NCBI RefSeq assembly: GCF_007988965.1
Contig: NZ_BJVD01000006.1
Location: 62,001 to 126,000, forward strand
Length of the DNA stretch: 64,000 bases
Source: Rummeliibacillus stabekisii
GTDB taxonomy: Bacteria; Bacillota; Bacilli; Bacillales_A; Planococcaceae
Direction: 5' to 3'
Of the stretch, positions 57,817 through 64,000 are shown piece by piece. Below the pieces are notes generated by a model. It did not search any database. It was not told the origin of the DNA and was given only the letters and a program-made list of their open reading frames with translations. Made by a program: the position numbers and the translations under genes. Position 1 is the first letter of the stretch, and each line of letters starts with the position of its first letter.

Positions 57817-60627
57817 ATGTCAAACAACGATTCACTTGCAAGTTCGCCGTGGGCTGCGTTTTCTGGTCCTAACCTTGGCTATGTAATGGATATGTATGAT
57901 CTTTATCTGACAAATCCTGAAGAAGTAGACCAAGACCTTGTAGCACTTTTCAAACAATATGGTGCACCTTCTGTAAATACTTCAAATTCAACTGCAACTT
58001 CAACTGTTGATGCAGGCAATATTGAAAAAGTATTGGCTGCCGTACAGTATGCAGAAGCCATCCGTGAAATCGGTCACTTAGCAGCTGATCTTTACCCATT
58101 AAACAACCAACCAAAAGATTTTTCTCGCATTGAAGCAAATGCATATGGATTGACAGATGCAGACCTAATTAATATGCCTGCTTCTATCTTATTAAAAGAC
58201 GTTCCTGCAAGCGTTCACAATGCGCTAGATGCAATAAATTATTTGAAATCAATCTATACAGAAAAGATTGCCTATGAATTTAGCCAAGTAGTAAATAAAG
58301 AAGAAAAGAATTGGATTCAATCAAAAGTTGAAAATGGCGCTTTAAAAACCAATCTTTCAGCTGATGAGAAAAAAGAAATTCTAAATATGTTAAATAAAGT
58401 AGAAGGATTCGAACAATTCCTTCATAAAACTTTTGTCGGCGTTAAACGTTTTTCTATTGAAGGAGTAGACTCATTAGTTGTACTAATAGATGAACTCATT
58501 CGTCGCTCTGAAAATCGCGGTACGAAAGATGTAGTAATCGGTATGGCACACCGTGGTCGCCTAAATGTGTTAACACATAATGTGCATAAACCTTATCAAA
58601 TGATGCTTGCAGACTTTGCACATGTACCAAGCGAGTTATTCTTGCCAAAAGACGGCTCATTAGAAGCCACAAGAGGCTGGTCTAACGACGTGAAGTATCA
58701 TCTTGGTGCAACATATAAAGCACCAAACGGATCTACTATTAAAATGGCTTACAATCCTTCTCACTTAGAAGTAGTGAGTCCTGTGGTTACTGGTCAAGCA
58801 CGAGCAGCACAAGATGCTACAGAAAAACCAGGCCTTCCTGAACAAGATAAATCTAAATCTCTTGCTATCTTAGTGCACGGTGATGCAGCATTTGCGGGGC
58901 AAGGCATTGTGACAGAAACGTTAAACTACTCTCGTACATTAGAATTTAATACTGGCGGTTCTGTGCATATTATTGCAAATAATATGATCGGTTTTACAAC
59001 TGAACGCCAAGATTCACGTTCTACTGTTTATGCATCAGATCCTGCAAAAGGTTATGAAGTACCAGTTATTCATGTCAATGCTGATGCGCCAGAAGCAGTC
59101 GTGCAAGTGGCTCGTTTTGCAGTTGAGTACCGTGCAATGTTCGGCAAGGATATTGTCATTGATTTGATTGGTTATCGCCGTTATGGCCATAACGAAATGG
59201 ATGAACCAATGATCACCAATCCAACAATGTACAATATTGTTCATAATCATGAGACTGTTCGTGCTTTATACGGCAAACAACTTGTTTCTGAAAATATTGT
59301 GACAGAAGAAGATGTTACAAAACTTCAAAAAGATATTAAAGATGAGCTACAAACAGCGCTAGATTATGTCAAAGAAGTGGGCAAAGGCCACGAAACAAGC
59401 CTTGAAATGCCAGAAGCTGTGAAAAATGGCGCACCAAAAGACATTGCAACTGCTGTTGAAAAAGAGCGCCTTGAAAAAATGAACGAAGAACTTCTGACAT
59501 TCCCAGAAGACTTCCATGTGTTTAAAAAACTAGGGAAAATTTTAAACCGTCGCCGTGATCCATTCCAAGGAAAAGGTAAAATTGACTGGGGTCATGCTGA
59601 AACACTTGCTTTTGGTACAATTCTGCAAGAAGGCACACCAGTACGCATTTCTGGTCAAGATGTACAACGCGGTACGTTCTCTCAACGTCATCTTGTGTTA
59701 CATGACGAGCAAAACGGCAATGAATATGTGCCATTGCACCATATTTCAGGTTCACAAGCATCATTCGCACCAATCAATAGTCCATTATCTGAAGCGGCAA
59801 TGGTTGCTTATGAATATGGCTACAATTTAGAAAATGAAAAAGCGCTTGCTATTTGGGAAGCACAATATGGTGACTTTGCGAATATGGCACAAGTCATGTT
59901 TGATAACTTTATTTCAAGCACTCGCTCAAAATGGGGTGTTAAATCAGGCGTTGTTATTTCACTACCGCATTCAGCTGAAGGCCAAGGGGCAGAGCATACA
60001 AGTGCTCGTCTAGAACGTTTCTTGCAATCGTCAGCTGAAAATAACTGGACTGTAGTAATGCTTTCAAGTGCAGCAAACTACTTCCACTTATTGCGACGCC
60101 AAGCTAAAACATTAGGCACAGATGCTGTTCGTCCACTCATCATGATGAGTCCGAAGTCACTTCTGCGCAATCAGCTTGTTGGAGCAGATGTAGAAGAATT
60201 AACAAACGGCGAATACCGCCCAGTAATTGAACACAATACAATAGGCCAAGATGCAGAGAAAGTGAAAAAAATCGTATTTGCATCTGGTAAAATGGCAATT
60301 GATCTTGCTGAAAAAATTGGTAGTGGAGAAGGTTATGAGCACTTGCACTTAGTACGTGTAGAACAATTATATCCATTCCCAGAAGAAGAAATCGCAGAAA
60401 TTCTAGCGAAATTCCCGAAAGTCAAAACGCTTGCTTGGACGCAAGAAGAGCCAAAAAATATGGGTTCTTGGTCATTTGCAGATCCATACATGCGCGAATT
60501 AGCTGGTAAAGGCCAAAAAGTGGTGTATGTTGGTCGTGACGCGCATTCAAGTCCTGCAGAAGGCGATGCGGATTCTTATAAAGAAGCGCAAGCAAAAGTT
60601 ATTGATGAAGCATTATCAAGTAAGTAA
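57817..60627 (+). CDS. sucA: 2-oxoglutarate dehydrogenase E1 component
   Basis: 936 residues from ATG 57817, with TTGGAGGT upstream; an in-frame ATG at 57778 is outside the family. ASSPWAAFSGPNLGYVMDMY opens the E1o N-terminus. The thiamine diphosphate site has IGMAHRGRLNVL and HGDAAFAGQGIVTETLNYS. SQRHLVLHDE, YEYGYNLE and LPHSAEGQGAEHTSARLERF are E1o hallmarks. It decarboxylates 2-oxoglutarate in the TCA cycle. It is followed by sucB 31 bases later. A palindrome at 57594 may regulate it. Confidence 0.96.
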   Translation: MSNNDSLASSPWAAFSGPNLGYVMDMYDLYLTNPEEVDQDLVALFKQYGAPSVNTSNSTATSTVDAGNIEKVLAAVQYAEAIREIGHLAADLYPLNNQPKDFSRIEANAYGLTDADLINMPASILLKDVPASVHNALDAINYLKSIYTEKIAYEFSQVVNKEEKNWIQSKVENGALKTNLSADEKKEILNMLNKVEGFEQFLHKTFVGVKRFSIEGVDSLVVLIDELIRRSENRGTKDVVIGMAHRGRLNVLTHNVHKPYQMMLADFAHVPSELFLPKDGSLEATRGWSNDVKYHLGATYKAPNGSTIKMAYNPSHLEVVSPVVTGQARAAQDATEKPGLPEQDKSKSLAILVHGDAAFAGQGIVTETLNYSRTLEFNTGGSVHIIANNMIGFTTERQDSRSTVYASDPAKGYEVPVIHVNADAPEAVVQVARFAVEYRAMFGKDIVIDLIGYRRYGHNEMDEPMITNPTMYNIVHNHETVRALYGKQLVSENIVTEEDVTKLQKDIKDELQTALDYVKEVGKGHETSLEMPEAVKNGAPKDIATAVEKERLEKMNEELLTFPEDFHVFKKLGKILNRRRDPFQGKGKIDWGHAETLAFGTILQEGTPVRISGQDVQRGTFSQRHLVLHDEQNGNEYVPLHHISGSQASFAPINSPLSEAAMVAYEYGYNLENEKALAIWEAQYGDFANMAQVMFDNFISSTRSKWGVKSGVVISLPHSAEGQGAEHTSARLERFLQSSAENNWTVVMLSSAANYFHLLRRQAKTLGTDAVRPLIMMSPKSLLRNQLVGADVEELTNGEYRPVIEHNTIGQDAEKVKKIVFASGKMAIDLAEKIGSGEGYEHLHLVRVEQLYPFPEEEIAEILAKFPKVKTLAWTQEEPKNMGSWSFADPYMRELAGKGQKVVYVGRDAHSSPAEGDADSYKEAQAKVIDEALSSK

Positions 60628-60658
60628 GCAACGTTAAAAGACAAAGGAGGAAATGAAA

Positions 60659-61909
60659 GTGGCAGACATTATTGTTCCAGAATTAGCAGAATCAATTACA
60701 GAGGGTGAAATCGTACGTTGGGTTAAGCAAGTAGGGGACCACGTAGATAAAGGTGAATTTATCGTTGAGTTAGAAACAGATAAAGTCAATGCAGAAATCA
60801 TCTCTGAAGAAGCAGGCGTTTTAACTGAAATCCTGGCTCAAGAAGGAGATGTAGTAGAAGTAGGAGCTGTTATTGCTAAAGTAGAAGCAGGCGGAGCAGC
60901 TGCAGCACCTGCACCAAAAGAAGAACCAAAACAAGAAGAAGCTCCAAAAGCGGAAGAGCCAAAACAAGAAGCTCCTCAAGCCGCAGCACCTGTAGTGGAA
61001 GAAACAACTTCAAATGACCGTGTAATCGCTAGCCCAGCCGCTCGCAAATTAGCACGTGAAAAAGGTATTAATCTTAGCGAAATTTCACCAGTAGATCCGC
61101 AAGGCCGCGTACGTGTTCAAGACGTAGCAGCTCATGGAACTGCACCAGCTGCTGCTCCTAAAGCAGCTGAAGCACCAAAAGCAGCACCAGCTAAAAATGT
61201 TGACGATTCTCGCGTAGAAGTTGTGAAAATGACTCGTCGTCAACAAACTGCTGCAAAACGTTTACTAGAAGTTTCTCAAAGCACTGCAATGCTAACAACA
61301 TTTAACGAAATTGATATGACAAATGTTATGGCGCTTCGCAAACGTAAAAAAGATGCTTTCCAAGAAGCACATGACGGCACACGCCTAGGCTTCATGTCTT
61401 TCTTCACAAAAGCTGTAACAGCTGCTCTTAAAAAATATCCAGCTGTAAATGCTAAAATTGTCGGCGACGAATTGCACTACAATAAATTCTATGATATCGG
61501 CGTAGCTGTAGCGACTCCAGATGGATTAGTTGTTCCAAACGTTCGTGATACAGACCGTAAAAACTTTGCAGAAATTGAAGCAACAATCGCTGAACTAGCA
61601 ACAAAAGCGCGTAACAAAAAGTTAGCTCTTTCTGACCTAGAAGGTGGTTCATTTACTATCACAAACGGTGGTGTATTCGGTTCATTAATGTCTACACCAA
61701 TCATCAACGGCGACCAAGCTGCAATCCTTGGTATGCACAACATTGTCAGCCGCCCAATCGCTGTTGGCAACGAAGTACAAATTCGTCCAATGATGTATGT
61801 AGCACTTTCTTACGATCACCGCATCATCAACGGTCAAGAATCAGTTGGCTTCTTGAAAACAGTAAAAGACTTAATCGAAAACCCAGAAGATTTATTGTTA
61901 GAATCTTAA
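60659..61909 (+). CDS. sucB: 2-oxoglutarate dehydrogenase E2 component (dihydrolipoyl succinyltransferase)
   Basis: 416 residues from GTG 60659. This start is preferred over ATG 60653 because AGGAGG then sits 8 bases upstream instead of 2, and the protein begins [12 protein letters not shown] as in OdhB. The lipoyl Lys42 is in [10 protein letters not shown]. An Ala/Pro/Glu-rich linker, an E3-binding segment ([14 protein letters not shown]) and the catalytic core follow. The usual HxxxDG motif reads HRIING (His387, Asn391), so the acid is replaced by Asn. The gene is probably still functional, but this is atypical. Confidence 0.95.
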   Translation: MADIIVPELAESITEGEIVRWVKQVGDHVDKGEFIVELETDKVNAEIISEEAGVLTEILAQEGDVVEVGAVIAKVEAGGAAAAPAPKEEPKQEEAPKAEEPKQEAPQAAAPVVEETTSNDRVIASPAARKLAREKGINLSEISPVDPQGRVRVQDVAAHGTAPAAAPKAAEAPKAAPAKNVDDSRVEVVKMTRRQQTAAKRLLEVSQSTAMLTTFNEIDMTNVMALRKRKKDAFQEAHDGTRLGFMSFFTKAVTAALKKYPAVNAKIVGDELHYNKFYDIGVAVATPDGLVVPNVRDTDRKNFAEIEATIAELATKARNKKLALSDLEGGSFTITNGGVFGSLMSTPIINGDQAAILGMHNIVSRPIAVGNEVQIRPMMYVALSYDHRIINGQESVGFLKTVKDLIENPEDLLLES

Positions 61910-61957
61910 TAAAACCTTTAGTATCAAAGGTAAGAAAGGTTTTAAGAATTGTAAAGA

Positions 61958-61986
61958 AAGCTCCTGAGAAATCAGGGGCTTTTTTG
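61958..61986 (+). terminator. Rho-independent terminator of sucAB
   Basis: AAGCTCCTGA (61958-61967) pairs with TCAGGGGCTT (61972 on, one G-T pair), then six Ts. Confidence 0.85.
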
Positions 61987-62052
61987 TTCGCCTTTTTAAG
62001 TGTGGGCACATTTTGGGCACACAAACTTTTCTTTGAAGTCTCATTTAGATAA

Positions 62053-62245
62053 TTAATGAGTAAAATCAAATGTTTTTTTGATTATTTCGGAAGTCAAGTG
62101 AGTGATGATATTCATTGTAGTTTCAATATGAGCATGGCCTAGTTCCACTCCTGCAGCGAATAAAACAGAAGCGCATGAATGTCTTAAGCCATGCAAAGTG
62201 ATGAGGGGGAGTTTATATCGCTTACATAGAGAGAATTCAAAAAAG
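62053..62245 (-). pseudogene. Tyrosine-recombinase (phage integrase) C-terminal remnant
   Basis: Read leftward, KRYKLPLITLHGLRHSCASV followed by LFAAGV, LGHAHIETTMNI and THLTSEIIKKTFD is the end of a phage-type integrase. The HxLR box is present. About 10 residues between GV and LGH are missing, and the usual catalytic Tyr in MNIYTHL is Ile. Ahead of it the frame runs into membrane-protein sequence. It is a dead fragment. Confidence 0.75.
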
Positions 62246-62732
62246 CTAATCGAAACTAGGTATCTATTACATTCGGCTGATGACAATATATTGTTAGTTT
62301 TACATGGATGTTCAAATAAAAAAGCCAAGAGGTTGTTTTCCTTTTCATTGGTTTGATGGATTCCAAGAGTATAATCCAGAAATGCTGCAATAAATATTTG
62401 AGCTGCCAACAAATGAATGGGAGCAAATGTGACTGTTCTAAATAATAAATTTGGAAAGTTAAGAGATGTGTAATAAGACGGCCAAAGGAATAGTGAAACA
62501 AAAATAAGAAGCGATAAAAGAATCCACTCTAAATGATTGTTATAATAACTCTCTCCTGCTATTGCGAGGATTTTTCAAATAGAGTAACTGCAGAGAAAGT
62601 TAACATAAGAATAATGAAGCTTGTAATTAGATTAGATGTCTTTAAACCGTAATTAGCAAATGCTGAAGAAAGTATGTAGCTAATTACAAAGCTAAAAAGA
62701 ACTATGAAAATTAGGCTTGTCTTTTTTTTCAC
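62245..62732 (-). pseudogene. Frameshifted multi-span membrane protein gene
   Basis: GTG 62732 with AGAGGTGA upstream starts KKKTSLIFIVLFSFVISYIL and stops at TAG 62561-62559. The other frame continues without a start as ILAIAGESYYNNHLEWILLS, then SLFLWPSYYTSLNFPNLLF, ending among integrase sequence. Together these make a protein with four or five helices, broken by a frameshift near 62575 and fused to foreign sequence at its C-terminus. The family is not recognised. Confidence 0.5.
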
Positions 62733-62872
62733 TAATTATTTCACCTCTCTTTTAATTAGGATATACGTTAGTAAAAGAAAAGGGTTTCAAAATGTTTTGA
62801 ATAATATTTAAATTTTCTAAAATCTTTAGTGCAGTAGCAAGGTGACTCAATAGTCAGCTTGCTACCACACAA

Positions 62873-63298
62873 TTATTGATGATTCATGAAATATAAAAAC
62901 CAAACTGCATGATTTTGTTCATCAGCAGAGGCTTCTGTAAAAGCATTTCTAATGAAGGTATTATTATATTTCCTCGCGATTGTGTGATAAAAATCAACGG
63001 TTTCCTGTTCATCTATAAATGCAGCTAATACGCCACTTTTATAATCTGTGGGACATTGTTCCGTAATTTTTGGAGTAGGCTGACGTCCAGTTAAAGAAAA
63101 ATAAATCTGAGAAAAAGTATGATAGTGTCTGATTTCATCATTTCTGATTTCGAGTATTCTATTTTTAATCTCAGCATTTGGAGCCTGATTGGCTAATACC
63201 TCATAGCAGTAAATAGCACTATATTCACCATTAATTGCTTTCATAACATCATTGATGATTTGCATGTTCGTAAGAGATTGCATGGAGTTATTATTCAT
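62873..63298 (-). CDS. Ferritin-like domain protein (YhjR-type)
   Basis: 141 residues, predicted four-helix bundle. Metal-ligand candidates are Glu25 (NGEYSAIY), the EIRNDEIRHYH helix (Glu and His), Glu in DEQETVDFYH and DEQNHAVWF. This di-iron pattern is seen in rubrerythrin-like and spore-associated ferritin-like proteins such as B. subtilis YhjR. It may deal with peroxide or iron in spores. It reads leftward and has AGGTGA before the start. Confidence 0.75.
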   Translation of the reverse strand: MNNNSMQSLTNMQIINDVMKAINGEYSAIYCYEVLANQAPNAEIKNRILEIRNDEIRHYHTFSQIYFSLTGRQPTPKITEQCPTDYKSGVLAAFIDEQETVDFYHTIARKYNNTFIRNAFTEASADEQNHAVWFLYFMNHQ

Positions 63299-63714
63299 TC
63301 AAAAATCACCTCAATTTAATATATGGGTGCTATAAAAAAATGAACCTTATCCAATAGGAAAAGAATAGCTTCGTAAGATTTTGTAATTAGAAAGTAAGAG
63401 TCCATGTTTGAATTAGTTATTGTAACGATTACCGTTGCAGTAATGAGTCTAACTATCAAGATGGCAGGGAAGTGCAAAACGAATGAATGATGAAAGTGTA
63501 TGTCTTTGTGCAAGATCACATGTGGATTTGCATGATATTGCTCGACAACTAAGTAGATAACATAGCATGAGAGCCTTCTAGAATCTCATTTGTTATTATT
63601 GTCGAATTATTTAAGTAGATTCTCCGCCAAGTCGTTATTGTAAGCAGGAGATTACTTGGCATAATGACAGCCGACTCAATCGGATATTAAATATCACATA
63701 AGATTAGTGAGAGT
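63299..63714. other. Intergenic region holding the second XtrA-like relic
   Basis: About 415 bases. The part 63500-63690 is the repeat described separately. The part 63299-63500 has no supported gene. Confidence 0.45.
63500..63690 (+). repeat. Second copy of the XtrA-like relic found at 15370-15544
   Basis: GTGGATTTGCATGATATTGC and the stretch from AAGTAGATTCTCCGCCAAGT to GACTCAATCGGATATTAA match 15400-15541 at roughly three quarters of positions by eye. A block of about 60 bases flanked by the direct repeat TAAGTAGAT (63549 and 63612) interrupts this copy. It is a non-coding relic. Like the first copy it lies next to the 3-prime end of a gerA operon. Confidence 0.55.
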
Positions 63715-63757
63715 TAAAATAAAAGGGAGTTCCATCAAAAATGATTGCAACTCCTTT
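63715..63757 (-). terminator. Terminator of the third gerA operon
   Basis: On the reverse strand AAAGGAGTT (63757-63749) pairs with AACTCCCTTT (63731-63722), then TATTTT. Confidence 0.7.
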
Positions 63758-63760
63758 AAA

Positions 63761-64000
63761 TTATCTGATACTTCCACTACGGACGATATTCACATTTACT
63801 TTTGTTTCAATTTTGAGGTCTTTATATATATCCTTCCATTTGCCTTCTCTCCATAACTGTGGATGATAGGCTCTGATATCTTCCCCGATGCCTTTAACAT
63901 CAGAAGATGCTTCTTGGCACGTTTTAAACATTCTAGCTATGTCTTTTTCTACTTTGCCTTTAATAAACTTTTCTAGTTTTTTTTCTTTCATCTTCTTGGT
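63761..64000 (-). CDS. gerAC: Spore germination lipoprotein GerAC family, C-terminal part (partial at window edge)
   Basis: 79 residues are visible and the frame continues beyond 64000. KLEKFIKGKVEKDIARMFK, GIGEDIRAYHPQLWREGKW and the final NIVRSGSIR match the end of the intact GerAC at 48795. It reads leftward. This is a third gerA-type locus. An internal ATG at 63991 is not a start, since conserved residues precede it. Confidence 0.9.
   Translation of the reverse strand, partial: TKKMKEKKLEKFIKGKVEKDIARMFKTCQEASSDVKGIGEDIRAYHPQLWREGKWKDIYKDLKIETKVNVNIVRSGSIR

Overview
The window looks like chromosome from a low-GC, endospore-forming Gram-positive bacterium of the order Bacillales, probably Planococcaceae (Lysinibacillus or a relative). 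The reasons are the strong AGGAGG ribosome binding sites, AT-rich codon use, three gerA-type spore germination operons, and a housekeeping block (brxA-ypiP-ypjP-thyA-dfrA-degV-ypmR-ypmS-msrA-msrB) whose content matches the Bacillus subtilis ypiP/ypmS neighbourhood. Genus placement is inference.

Region 1 (1-5.1 kb) is a polymorphic-toxin locus. It has the tail of an unknown gene, a short helical partner, a 663-residue pre-toxin-TG protein, and then an array of small presumptive immunity genes from two paralogous families, each with intact copies plus a relic. Region 2 (5.1-15.2 kb) is an accessory stretch of single small genes (GNAT acetyltransferases, VOC proteins, DinB-fold proteins, a LysE exporter, an MDR oxidoreductase). 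They are interspersed with debris: a GH25 lysozyme tail, a truncated CPBP-like protein, a frameshifted SMI1/KNR4 gene and a broken uridine-kinase-like gene.

Region 3 (15.3-18.2 kb) is a reverse-strand gerAA-gerAB pair whose gerAC survives only as a 96-bp scar. Region 4 (18.2-23.2 kb) is a graveyard: a decayed phage lysis cassette (BhlA, holin, GH25 lysozyme), then decayed toxin C-termini followed by intact small immunity-like genes. Region 5 (23.5-35.5 kb) is the conserved core: bacilliredoxin, thymidylate and folate metabolism, DegV, GDSL lipase, methionine sulfoxide reductases, a large EAL-PilZ c-di-GMP protein, YozE and purine nucleoside phosphorylase. Region 6 (35.6-44 kb) has nucleotide, amino-acid and redox enzymes, a carboxyl-terminal processing protease and a CobW-type GTPase.

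Region 7 (44-52 kb) has a secreted CAP protein, a complete gerAA-AB-AC operon, a MATE exporter, a MurG-type glycosyltransferase and a GNAT enzyme. Upstream of the last is a 74-nt perfectly nested three-way-junction sequence with a tRNA T-arm-like hairpin. Region 8 (52.6-62 kb) is core metabolism and signalling: dapF, a PAS-GGDEF diguanylate cyclase, an OmpR/HisKA two-component pair, and sucA-sucB of the 2-oxoglutarate dehydrogenase complex. Region 9 (62-64 kb) is again accessory: an integrase tail fused to a frameshifted membrane-protein gene, a ferritin-like protein, and the end of a third gerAC with the same phage-like relic beside it as the first ger locus.

No rRNA, complete tRNA, CRISPR array or intact insertion sequence was seen. 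The most unusual items are the tandem immunity arrays with relics, the 74-nt nested structure at 52.05-52.12 kb, the gerAC deletion scar, and an Asn in place of the usual Asp in the HxxxDG motif of the 2-oxoglutarate dehydrogenase E2.
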